A stretch of DNA of 64,000 nucleotides from Alnus glutinosa (Eukaryota; Streptophyta; Magnoliopsida; Fagales; Betulaceae). The stretch is taken from the NCBI RefSeq assembly GCF_958979055.1, contig NC_084888.1, positions 379,501 to 443,500 on the forward strand, read 5' to 3'. Positions 48,336 to 59,144 of the stretch are shown here, piece by piece. Made by a program: the position numbers and the translations under genes. How positions within the stretch are numbered: the stretch's first letter is position 1; every line of letters starts with the position of its first letter. The notes under the pieces were generated by a model. That model made no database searches. It saw only the letters and a program-made list of their open reading frames with translations, and was not told the origin of the DNA.

Positions 48336-48674
48336 ATGGAGAGCACTACTACTAAAGCGTGGCTGATTTTCCTTCTCTTTCTCATTGCATTTCTTGTTAC
48401 AACTGAAGGTGGAAAAGAAGAGCCAATCAAAGATGGGACCGACAACTCTGATCACCATCATAATTTCTTTGGTTCGCCATTTGTCCCATCCCCTTTCTTT
48501 TTGACTTGTTGTGTTTTCTTTCCTGGTTGTGGTCCTGATCATGATGGAGGCCCTCCTGGTTCCGGATCTGGTTGGCCCAAACCCGATGGACCTAAACCTC
48601 AGGGGCCTAAGGATAACTGCACTGGCGGCCACGGAGACACTCCTAAAGGTGATGATGGTGAACCAGGTGAATAA
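48336..48674 (+). CDS. Small secreted Gly/Pro-rich protein 2
   Basis: A single-exon gene for 112 residues, the diverged paralogue of the gene at 44352. A signal peptide covers residues 1 to about 26 (WLIFLLFLIAFLVTTEG). The mature part begins GGKEEPIKDGTDNSDHHHNFFG, then FVPSPFFLTCCVFFPGC. The tail is rich in Pro, Gly and Asp (GPPGSGSG, then a KPDGPKPQGPK stretch and GDTPKGDDGEPGE). It has four Cys in the mature part, whereas paralogue 1 has one. The start at 48336 aligns with MEKS of paralogue 1 and sits correctly behind the TATA box; an upstream in-frame ATG at 48315 is less likely. Function is unknown; a secreted structural or signalling protein is inferred. Confidence 0.7.
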   Translation: MESTTTKAWLIFLLFLIAFLVTTEGGKEEPIKDGTDNSDHHHNFFGSPFVPSPFFLTCCVFFPGCGPDHDGGPPGSGSGWPKPDGPKPQGPKDNCTGGHGDTPKGDDGEPGE

Positions 48675-48946
48675 TACCCATTACCAAATGGAGCATAATG
48701 TCTTTCTGCTCTCTAATATATATATATATATATATATATATGCATGCGTCTCGTCATATATATATATATACGAGTAAATAAAATCAAGACCAATAATATA
48801 TATGTATGTATCTAAAAGTAAAATAAGCAGCCTTAGATAGATAATAAGGCTTGACCGTTGTGGGGAATCGCGATGTATCATCTATATATGTTGTGGCCTG
48901 TCCTATGTTTCAGTACTAAAATAAAGGTGCTTTTCCAATATTTTAA

Positions 48947-48948
<2 letters not shown>

Positions 48949-48991
<43 letters not shown>
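48949..48991. repeat. (CT)n microsatellite
   Basis: About 21 CT repeats, some 275 bases past the second small secreted-protein gene. This mirrors the (CT)n run about 220 bases past the first one. Confidence 0.94.
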
Positions 48992-48994
<3 letters not shown>

Positions 48995-49656
48995 CACTAA
49001 AAGCTCCAACGATGCTATGCTAATGTTTTGTATCATAATGGAAGATTGAAGAAGATTAGACAAAATATATATATATATATACCAGCTTCAGCATCTGGAA
49101 AATGAAAAAAAATAAATTAAAAAAAAAAAAAAAAAATCCTGTTGTTATCGGATGATGAGCATTGAGCAAGATCCCCAAGCTTCGGCTCCTTGTGTTGCAT
49201 AAAGTACCAAAAGCCTCGAAATGTGCATGGCGTTCATGGGCGACATAGGAAAGACGGAAATTTAGGCCAAGTACCAAGTCATCCACCTTCATCAACGACC
49301 CCTAGCCTAGCCTCCATTCCAATCTCCAAACTACAAAGCCCACATCAACAACCCCCTGTTCACCGAAGCATGGGCGTCTTTATCATTTACCTTTTCCCAC
49401 AGTGGAAAAGGTTAATTAATTCCTTTTCCTTTCGCCTTTTGGATGCACTCCAGCTGAACGCTTCAGATTTGACTTTGTGAGATATAATTTAAAATTTTTT
49501 TAAAAAGTTGGATAAAATATAATTTATTTTTGAAAAAATAAAATATTATTCCGAATATTATTCGAAATAAACACACCATTCGGCCTTCACTCATGTACAT
49601 CAAGCTGCTAACGATTTCATGAAAAGGGTAGTGATCGGTGGGGGACTCCCAACCAG

Positions 49657-49780
49657 CTCCCATCCCCCACTTTTCAATAAATAAACCACTTTTATTCAAA
49701 AAGTGATTTTTTTTTTTTATTGTTTTATTCTTTGTTTTTGAATAAAAGTGATTTATTTATTGAAAAGTGGGGGATGGGAG
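49657..49780. repeat. Long near-perfect hairpin
   Basis: Arms 49657-49702 and 49735-49780 are reverse complements over 46 bases with one mismatch (left arm starts CTCCCATCCCCCACTTTTC). A 32-base T-rich loop separates them. A MITE is the likely origin, but no target duplication was found. Confidence 0.85.
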
Positions 49781-51966
49781 TCTGAAGAAGAGTGTTTCGT
49801 TCGAACGATTAATTGTCTCGTTCAAACGACGCCTCCTAGAAGCAACCTTGGGCCCTCATCCCTAATAATTCTTCTACATGGCTACTAGAAAAAGCTCAAA
49901 ATTTCAGAAGACCCACTGGTCCTAGTCAAACCAAATCCAAAGACGAGGAATGCCGGAAATTACTTTTTTTATCTCATAATTATTTAGGCCCAATCAACAC
50001 GATTTTATTTTATTTTATTTTTTTTTAACCGAGGCTGATCCAAATATTTTTTTAAAAAAAATTTATATCCATCTACTATGTAACTCAAAAGGACTATACA
50101 TCGAAAATGGGTCCAAATGCTACAGATCAGATCAGATCCAACCCACCTCAAGTTGATGCCCTCTCTTCTAGGACTTTCCCCCCTGGGCCCTGACTCATGA
50201 TCTAGATCTCTTTAAAAGCCTCAGCAAAACCCGACCTACCCCTCCCATCCAAAAACTCTCCCCCCTCTCCTTCAACCATTGGAAATTGTGCACTTGGAAT
50301 CTTGTCCGCCATCAAATCCTAGAAGAAGGCAGCCTTTCGGAGCCCGTAGGGCCAAGGGTCCTCCGACTGACTGCTCTCACTAAATCCCCATGTAAAGGAT
50401 GATTCACTTTCCCACTGTGACGAGCCTAATCACGCATCCCTGATCATCATGATGCCTTTGGCGAGTCCATTGCGGGACTGCTAATCCTGATGTGTTACCC
50501 GTCTTTTGGTTCTTACGACCTTTGTTTGGCTACAAGGCTCATCATCCAAAGTGTTCAGCCTACCCCACTGTAATTTGCCATGTTTCACCCTTGTCCCCTT
50601 GGAAACAAGTTACCACAATCCAATACCGCAGCCCAACTTCTCGCTGGGTCAAGATATTCTTTTGACCTAACCTCAGGCCCACTCCCAATTCCTTGCTTCC
50701 CACTTTTGGTTTGATGATGAGACCCTACATTTCCGAACATTTATTCGGTTTATTCTTATCTTGCCTTCCAAAAAACTAAAAAAAAAAAAAAAAAGAGGCT
50801 TTGAATTGAAACAACAATGAAAATGAAAACCAAAGTCGTAGCGTTGAGAAGAGCCCGGGGGTGGTTTTCATACACAGCTTTATGCCCTCCCAGATTCTCT
50901 TCTCCTGTGTCAGCTTCGGTGGAATAAAAATAATTTTTGAAGTGATAAAACAGAAATAACAGGTTAAAAAGAAAACAAGATAGCCTCTATCGTACATGAA
51001 CTGTTATTTTGTGACTGGGAACTAAATCAGGGAAAGGCCACTAAAACTGCTCTAACCCCAGGAGCATTTATATAATTAGGCCTAACTATATATCCCACTC
51101 CACTGCCCAGTCCGAACGCTAACTCCCATTAATACCTAAGCCAGACAGCGTATACATTACAGACACTTGAGCATCTAACGACAGCAATAGAGATAAATAA
51201 AGATGCTTTAGGGGTTCAATCTGACACCCATATAACTTTGTTCTTGACCAAAACCCAACACGGTCATTAGATATATATATTAGCTTGAACTGCAAAACAT
51301 TTTCACCACTAGTATGAAAAGCTATCTACTGCCACGCCGAAACAATAGTTCCATTTCCCTTTCACTTGAAAGCAGTTCGTGCAAAACCCTGCTGCAGCCA
51401 AAAGAGAAAGTGTTATTGATAGAAAAAGGCAAACCCCAGTACACCAAAAGTATACCTAGGAGGAGGAAAACACTCTACAAGTGTCTAAAATCCAAAGAGG
51501 AAACAAGTAAACCTTTTGTTTTATCATCATTCTCATCACTCAATAAAGTTACCAAAAAAATAAACAAATAAATAAACCTTTGAAAAGGTTTGATTCTCAT
51601 CGCCTATCATACATGACACTGAAATAATCTTTTGGAATGATGATACTCCACTAAATCTTTAGGTGTTGGGTCAATCATACAAATAAAAATTAGATTTCCA
51701 AGTAAGTTAATACCCTGAACAACTTCTAATAATTACACACCTTGTCTTGTAAACGGTGAATATTAGTCAATGCACTAATAGACCCTACCAAGTGGGTTTT
51801 AAACCGCAACCTCTCGTTCAAAAGATTCATTTCCTTTCAAGCATGTACTTGTTCTCCAAACTTGCACAGTACTATAGCCATGCATTGTCCTAATCTACTA
51901 CTACTATAAATTCAAAAAGATATAGAGCCTGAAAACACTTACATAATCAGTTATCAAGCCTGAGCC

Positions 51967-54909
51967 TCAACTGGTTGAAGGAAGGAAGATTCTAATGAGT
52001 TCTCTCACTGTGACGTTTTTCCTACAGGTGGGGCACTTATTCTGTGTACTTATTGCAGTCTTAATACATGTCTTACAGAATATGTGACCACACCTCGTCG
52101 ACATTTCCTCCACTAAAGGACCCATGCAAATTGGACAGCTAAAGGTGGGCTCCTTTGGCGGTGAAGGTAGCTTTGTCACATTCTCTCTCTGCCAAAAAGA
52201 CATTAAAATTAGTTTTGAACGACACAGAGATGCATACAGTATATCCAATCACATCATTCAGTTTCAACAACGTTTATAGACTTCTAGTCCAAAAGGTGGC
52301 ATGAGAGTTCATTAAATAACATAGGGCATGGCTCATGACCAATGCAAGAGTATTGCAAAATAGACACCACTATCAACAGAGTGATCATAACATGTATCAA
52401 ACATTCCATGAAGAAAATGAATGCATCATGTCACTTCAAACCTGCATGCTACTAAAATCAATGTGACAACAAAGGAAATCTAATCAACAAGTGCAGATCA
52501 CCAAGACTCCAAGAGCAGCTGTGCCAGTGCCATACTAATTGTTATAAGAACCACTTCCAAATAAGTGAAGTAACCATGTCATACATGGCACAATATGGCT
52601 GGTAATTTAGGGATAATGCCGGGCACAATTCCAGATGTGTGATAAAAAGAAGAGATACATATTCAAACTTTCATAGTCTTCGTTTGTTATTTATGAAGCA
52701 TATTCCAAATAATATGGTTTTAATGTAGGAAGATTTTTTCAGCCAAATGGCATCAGTAGCCCCTACAGAACAGGTTCAAATCTCATTGGTGAGTAAACTA
52801 ATTGCCAGGCCAAACAAAAAAGGCATAATTTGTTAGCATATACTTCAATTCACTAGCGCAGAATGCAGTATCTATATAACAAAAAAAAAAAGCTCCATCT
52901 ACCATATTCCTTTTTCTAGAAATCTCACAAGTAATCCAATCTACAAGACAAGATGCACTACAGTAAGTTAATTTCAAAAGGCCAAGCAATTGTACCCTGC
53001 AGTTACAATGTGTCACGAAACAAAAGCTTGGGGTTGGGTCAAAATCCAAATAATTAAACATATGTCTTCTAAGAAAAAAAAGCTTTCAACTTTTTGTTAC
53101 AAATATCAATTTTGCAATGCTAAGGACTTTTCCTCCTTGAATTCAACAACAGTCAAATGGATCTAAAAGCCATACCTGAATGTATTTAATTCAGCCATCT
53201 TTTATTTTTTCCTTCGAAAAAGGAAATGATTATGTGGACGTCTTTATCAAGCATAAAAGTTTCAGCAAATAGAGGAAAGAACTAATAACATATAAAACAG
53301 AAACATCAATTTTTACCATCAGTTAGCCATCCAATGACCTAAACACAAAATAAACAATGTATTGAAGGATTGCTTTTACCGTAGAATTGCTACTGCTTTC
53401 CAAATTTATGTATAAATCACAATTAATAATTGTTTGGTTGGGTGGAGCTCTTCTACGCTTGTTGCGGTTATTCTGGGTAACCCTAGTCCTTTCATCTGCA
53501 ATGATCACAGGTGAGAGAGAGAAAGAAAGATGTGAGCAACACTTGAAATACCAAATAAATGCATGGATTCAGCTAAGAACAAAGGATATGAACACATTTT
53601 CTCCAAGATTATACAGGGTAGTCTAATATGACTGTGATAGTTTATGTAATTCAAACCATAGATATTTTCTCCCACCAAAAAAGAAGGAAACCCCATGATT
53701 CCACCCTTGTTTCCACAAGTTATACAATTTACAATAAGTTCCATCAATGGTACAACAAAAAGTGTTAGTGACACAAAACAAATGCACACACACACAAACA
53801 AAAAAGATGTGAGGTTTCCACAATTCCTCTAATATGCTTTTGAACGAGATCTATCTTTCTAGAATGTTGACCAAGTCCATCTACTGAATTCCTACAACAG
53901 AAAATTCCATAGAAGACTCTCTTTGATGCCTTCTTGGTTCCCTTGAATTTTGGGATTAGATTATACTCAACTTATTTTCATAAAATAACCGTTTTCTTTT
54001 TCTCAGTTAAGATACTCTTCGTATTTTCAGCTCCCCTTCTAGCTAAATCCTTCTTCACAACTACAATTTAGAAAAATGGAAAAACCGAAAGCATGATTCT
54101 GCATTCTCTTTGTTCTAAAGATTGAGCTCCAGTATCCACTCACCATGCCACTTCATAAAATCATCCGCTAGTCACCAATGCTAAATAAGCTTTGAACAAT
54201 TATTTTTGTAGATATGGAACCTAAAGCAGATATCTTCTAAAGATTGAGCTCCTTCATCCACTCATCATTAAGAACTCAACATAAATTAACAGGCAACATA
54301 GTGCCATAAAGAAAACTCAATTTTCTAAGAGAAATCACCAGACCCCACAGACAAATACAATGATGAATCCATAAAGTCAACCCTCGAGAAAAGAACGTCA
54401 TTGAAAAATAGAGAGGATATTTTGCAGGGGGGAATAGCCAAGAAAATAAACCCAAATATCCAGATGCTCCCAGTTATGAAAGAGAACAGATAACAGAATT
54501 AATGAGGTTACCTATATCCACATCCACTATAGCCCTTCCACCATTCCTTCTAGAATTGTTTTTGGCCTAACATTACATAAAACAAAGTTAATAAGATTAA
54601 TTACAACAGCAGCAAACCACATAGTGAAATAAAAATGAAACAAAATTATACAACATAAAAGAGACGTACTTCAGCAAAAGCCCTGGGGGAGGATTCAATG
54701 ACATCATCATCAATGGCTTCGACATCAATCATAGCAGGTACAGACCGCCCTGATTGGCCAGTTTCAATTTCATTAGGCACCGCTTGAGTCGAAGTCCCCT
54801 CCTGATCCCGACTATCACTTGGTGGTGCAGTGTTGAGGTCTAAGTCCAGTATCGCCTTCCTACGACGATACCCTCTTACAGGAGCCCCCCTGGCCGCCCG
54901 AGTGCTCAT
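51967..54909 (-). CDS. RING-finger E3 ubiquitin ligase, RNF4-like
   Basis: Four coding exons on the minus strand (54909-54670, 54566-54512, 53495-53380 and 52188-51967) encode 210 residues, with GT-AG introns. The C-terminal C3HC4 RING has all eight ligands: C155, C158, C170, H172, C175, C178, C189 and C192. It should recruit an E2 and transfer ubiquitin. The N-terminal 100 residues are disordered: a basic VRGYRRRK, then ILDLDLNTAP, then an acidic hydrophobic AMIDVEAIDDDVIESSPRAF that resembles SUMO-interacting motifs. A basic RNKRRRAP may direct it to the nucleus. This is the build of plant RNF4-like proteins (Arabidopsis At3g07200/At5g48655 type). A role as a SUMO-targeted ligase is inference. 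A further 5' non-coding exon is likely near 56410. Confidence 0.9.
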
Positions 54910-54910
54910 G

Positions 54911-56560
54911 CTAAAAACAATGAGATTCCTATCCAAGTTCCAAAGCATGTTTTAAAGCAGAAGAATAAAATCAATTTTCCTTTTCCAGAATATCAAGAAT
55001 TTTTTTTTGATAAAAATTGTATATTCAGTCAAAGGGCAAAGGGGTGCAACCAGGGTACACAGGGAGTATACAAGAGAAACCCTAAAATATAGAAAAAGAA
55101 GCGCATAACTCCAAAAACTCAGACATATTAGAGACATGCACACTATTCCATGTAAACAGGGATTGTAGCATCATCTTCTTTATCTCTAGCAAAAGGTCAC
55201 ATGCATAACTGCGTCCACGTGTCTACAATTTAGAGTTGTGCGTGCATTTCACCGTTGGCAAATGACATCAATATCCCCATAATTCATAGATTTAAACATA
55301 AACCTTTTTACCCAACATTTTGGCATTATGCCATATGCTACTACCGTGACACCAATGTACCCATACTTCTTTTATTTTTTAAATTTCCAAGTAAATGTAC
55401 AAGTAATTCATGAATGTCTAAGTAAATGTACAAGAAATTTATGAATATGCAGCGTCGATCCCACATTCCCATTTTTTTAAAAAAAAGAAAAAATGAATCC
55501 AGAACTTTTTCTAAAGTTCCAGACCTAATCTAAACATTTATATGTCCAGAACACAACCATATAATGTAACTAAAAGAATAGTAGTTGACCAAGTGATCCT
55601 CATGTTTCCAATAGCACAGTTCCAAAAAACTGAACTTGAATCTTCACACAAAGTCGTTTGGATGTGCAATTTTTTTGTATTGTTTTTAAAATTGTGAATA
55701 CCGAGGAAAAAAAAATATTTAAAATTATGTTTGGATGGTTCAGAGAATAGAGAACAAAATTGAGAATATATTTTGGGTTGAAAAAAATTGAGTTGGGTTG
55801 AAAAAAATTGAATTGGGTTGAAAACTGGACCCTAACATCAATTTTTAAAAAATAAAATAAATAGTTGAAAATAATCAACCCTATTATGTCAAGCCAAACA
55901 AGGCCCAAATTCTGCGGGCACAAGATAACATTATAATTGAAAAACAGAAAACGAAACCATATACCAACCGAAGAAGGCTTAAGAAAACCATATCACAATA
56001 TTTATCTAAAATAAATAAATAAATTTAACAAAATTTTCTGCCATACTCTGAGCAAAACACTAAAATTACGATTTTTTAACGAAAAGATCAACCTTTCCTT
56101 GAGATTTTTAAGCGCCAAACACAAACACTCAAATTGCCACAACTTCAGCAAGCATCGGACTCTGCCATCGAACAAGAATCCATTTTATCCCCCCCCACCC
56201 CCCCCCCCCAAAAAGAAAAAAATCCTAAATCCCTAAAATCACAAAAGATCCGATATCAAAAATCGGAATAAGAACATAAGAAATCAAACCCCCTGGCCCG
56301 ATCGATTCACACAATGCTATCCAAACAAAAACCCTAACCAATTACTTGAAACAGAAAAGGGGAAAATAAAAAGGAAAAATAGAGATTTCGATTCAAGCAA
56401 AAAACGTACCTTTTTACTCGGCGAGTTTAAGAAGCAACACAAAGGGATCAAATTCTGAAACTTTATTCGTATATGTATTCCAAGAGTTTTTAGAGAGACA
56501 CAGAGAGTCTTCTTAACACAAGAGAAGAAAGTAGGACATTAACCATCAAGGAGAGTGCAA
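54911..56560 (-). other. 5' leader intron and exon of the RING gene
   Basis: On the minus strand a good acceptor (TTGTTTTTAG) ends one base before the ATG, and a donor (AAAAAG then GTACGT) lies at 56409. This suggests a non-coding first exon, about 56410-56550, and a 1.5-kb leader intron (56409-54911). The intron contains tandem TTGAGTTGGGTTGAAAA units near 55790 and an AAACCCTAA-type telo-box at about 56329. No coding sequence is recognised in it. Confidence 0.4.
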
Positions 56561-58040
56561 CAAAAGAGGTAGGGGCCGGGGAGAGAAACAGGCTGTGACA
56601 AAGTTTCATTGTGACAGACGTGGGGGGTGAGGATGGCGTCCACGTTGGCCCAGCGGCGTTAGGTGGACACGTGTAGGCGTAAGAGTGGTACGCAGCGCGT
56701 CTAACATGACACGCGCGGGCGTGGGATCGTGTTGCAGTGTAATTTGAATTTTATAATAGGGGGAAATTCGAGAATATCAACGTATGCCGTGACGGTGAAT
56801 GGCGAATGAAGTCGTGGACCTCTGGGTGTGAACGGAAACGGAGTCGTTTGAATGGCGAACGAAGTACTTGAGTCTTGAACAAAGCGGCTTCCAGCATTAC
56901 GCATTAAGCCTCTGGACACCTCTAATAAGACAAATTCAAGGCACTCGTGTTTCATTTGTGTTGACGGCAAAACATAGTCAACTTGAATTCGGGACAGCTA
57001 TTCTAAATCTTTGTGAAAGACTGAATTTGTTATCTCATGTTTGCTTTTCGTGAAAAATTATCAATTGAAGTTGAGGGTTTCTTCAAACAACAAGTAATTG
57101 GGTCAACTATTCAATTAAATGATAGTGGACATGTTTCCCATCTCTTCTCAAGAAACAAGTGGGCTATTTCTTTGCAAAATCGTGCTCAATTTCATATGCG
57201 ACAATTCTGCCAAAATCTCTTCTTTAGTTGGGGGAAGAATCCGCACGAATCAAATTTTTTGAGGAACATATCGAGAGAGAATTGAATTTGGTTAGACAAT
57301 GTGTGGTTGGTAAACAATAATCAATTTTTTAGCAAGGTACGGAATGTATCGTCAAATATTCAATACGATTCCACAAGATCTAGTTTCGTGCAAGTCTTTG
57401 TGAAATAACTCCGATGAAAAGAAGAAAAAAAAAGGCTTTAAGCGACCCTCCTGGCCCAACTCTATACACTCTAGGATTCATTTTCAAACCTGCTCCCATT
57501 TCGAGTCAAGAGATAAATAAATAGACACATTCCATTGCACTGATCGGTGGGCGTGAAAATTCTTCTGTTGCAGTTGATGTTGAAGTTTCATAGCTAGTGA
57601 GACTAAAAGCAAAGAGCACAGTGGTAGAGCCAACGGGCATTAAGGAGAAGAGTGGGTCAAGAGCCCAAATGCTAAAGTAAAGCACAATGCAAAGGAATTC
57701 ATTTTTGTTAAAAGAAGGGCAGGGGGGTGGGCAAGGTAGGCTTCCTCTCTCTGCAAAACAGAATAAGGTATTCCGATTTTTTTTTTTTATCAGGCTACAC
57801 CCAGATTTGAACGTTGTTTAGTATAAGAGCATTGCCAATTCCTTTTTCTATTCTAATTAATGGATTCTTTATATTGATGGCTACTGTCGATGTTTTGTTT
57901 TAGGGACTTCAATTGAGCAGGGGATTGAATTACAGGGTGATAAGAAAAAAGAGTAAACCTTAAAATTAATAATAATAATAATAATAATTAAAAATAAAGT
58001 TAAACAAAATAGACATTAGAACACCATATCCATCACAGAC
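56561..58040. other. Intergenic spacer
   Basis: 56570-56720 is GC-richer and may hold the RING promoter. ORFs at 56701-57285 on both strands have no domain I recognise. Confidence 0.45.
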
Positions 58041-58343
58041 ATGGACAAGTCGTCACTCAAACTAGTTTTCTTGGTTGCGCTCTTGGTCATTGCCTCTAGT
58101 AAGAAATTCTCAATTCTTTCAATTGTTTTATTGTTCACTATTAATATATTCCACAGCATAAATATGTTAGAAGACAACTATCTGTTTCTTAATCCTCAAA
58201 TGTGGTGGTTGAAGGTTTTCAGTTCAGAGCAGATGCAAAGAACGTTGTAGTAATTCCATGCTCACGTAAGATAGGATGCCATGACTGATGACCCAGAAAG
58301 ATGCCAGTGCAAACTTGCCCACTGTTTGTGTCACCCTCCATAG
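58041..58343 (+). pseudogene. Cys-rich secreted peptide gene, frameshifted
   Basis: Exon 1 (58041-58098) encodes a signal peptide (SSLKLVFLVALLVIAS). A GT-AG intron can join it in frame to an exon starting at 58215, which gives a short Cys-containing stretch ending at a TGA (58286-58288). In a different frame, overlapping from 58284, the sequence continues as a compact C-x-C-x5-C-x-C tail and stops at 58341-58343. One signal exon, one intron and a Cys-rich second exon are typical of plant defensin-like or nodule-Cys-rich-type small peptides. The two Cys parts lie in different frames, so the gene looks broken by an indel near 58280. The family assignment is tentative. Confidence 0.45.
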
Positions 58344-58613
58344 GAAGATTCCGTTGCAAAAGCCTTCATCAATCACCTACAGATGCAAGAACAAATTTCA
58401 CATTGAATTACAGGGCAAATCACATAGCATTGTACTTCTTGGGGAGTCATGGCACTTGCCCTAAGTGGAATAAAATGAATAACATATATCCTAAAGTTTC
58501 GATTTAACTCTTCATATTATTACAATTATTCCTACTTGATCGATTAATGGAAACAAGTGAAATGGCCTACGCTTCTATTTGACAAGCAACCATCTTTAAC
58601 GGATCAAAGATGA
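58344..58613. other. Spacer before the foldback element
   Basis: Nothing recognised; it may include the former 3' UTR of the Cys-rich peptide gene. Confidence 0.45.
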
Positions 58614-58622
58614 TAAAATTTT

Positions 58623-58828
58623 GGGTTAAACATCATTTTAGTCTATGAGTTTTCACAACTTTATTTTAGAAAAAGACCGAATTGGTACATCGATTAAATT
58701 TTTCGTCCAAAAACTAATACGTACAAATGGCACTATATAAAAAAAATTAAAACTTTTAAAATTTTAAAAATAAAAATAAAAATTGATTTACCCCATTGTT
58801 TTTTTTATTTTTTCAATTTTTTTCAATT

Positions 58829-58922
<94 letters not shown>

Positions 58923-59135
58923 TTTTAAAGATTTTTAATTTTTTTTTTATATAGTGTCACGTGTCAACCTCAGAGGTTGACAAGTAGCGACCCGTAAGTT
59001 TTTGGACGGAAAACTTAACTGAGGTACCAATTCGGTCTTTTCTTAAAATTGAGGTACCATCTGTAATGCAAATTAAAATTCGGAAACTAAAAAATAAAGT
59101 TGTGAAAACTCACGGCCCCTTGGACTATTTAACCC
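58623..59135. mobile_element. Mutator-like foldback MITE with (AT)n centre
   Basis: 513 bp. It starts GGGTTAAACATC and ends as its inverse (..GACTATTTAACCC). TAAAATTTT flanks it at 58614-58622 and 59136-59144, a 9-bp target duplication. Inverted arms of about 200 bases share GAGTTTTCACAACTTTATTTT, AAGACCGAATTGGTAC and CGTCCAAAAACT, and meet around an 86-base (AT)n run (58833-58918). Length of duplication and GGGTTAAA termini fit Mutator-like MITEs. No coding capacity. Confidence 0.85.
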
Positions 59136-59144
59136 TAAAATTTT

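Larger units (their letters stand above)
48675..51966. other. Spacer with hairpin and microsatellites
   Basis: It contains (AT)n at about 48717-48741 and 49065-49080, (CT)n at 48949-48991 and the long hairpin at 49657-49780. The stretch 50110-50740 is less AT-rich and lacks long ORFs; it may be an old element fragment, but I do not recognise it. Confidence 0.5.
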
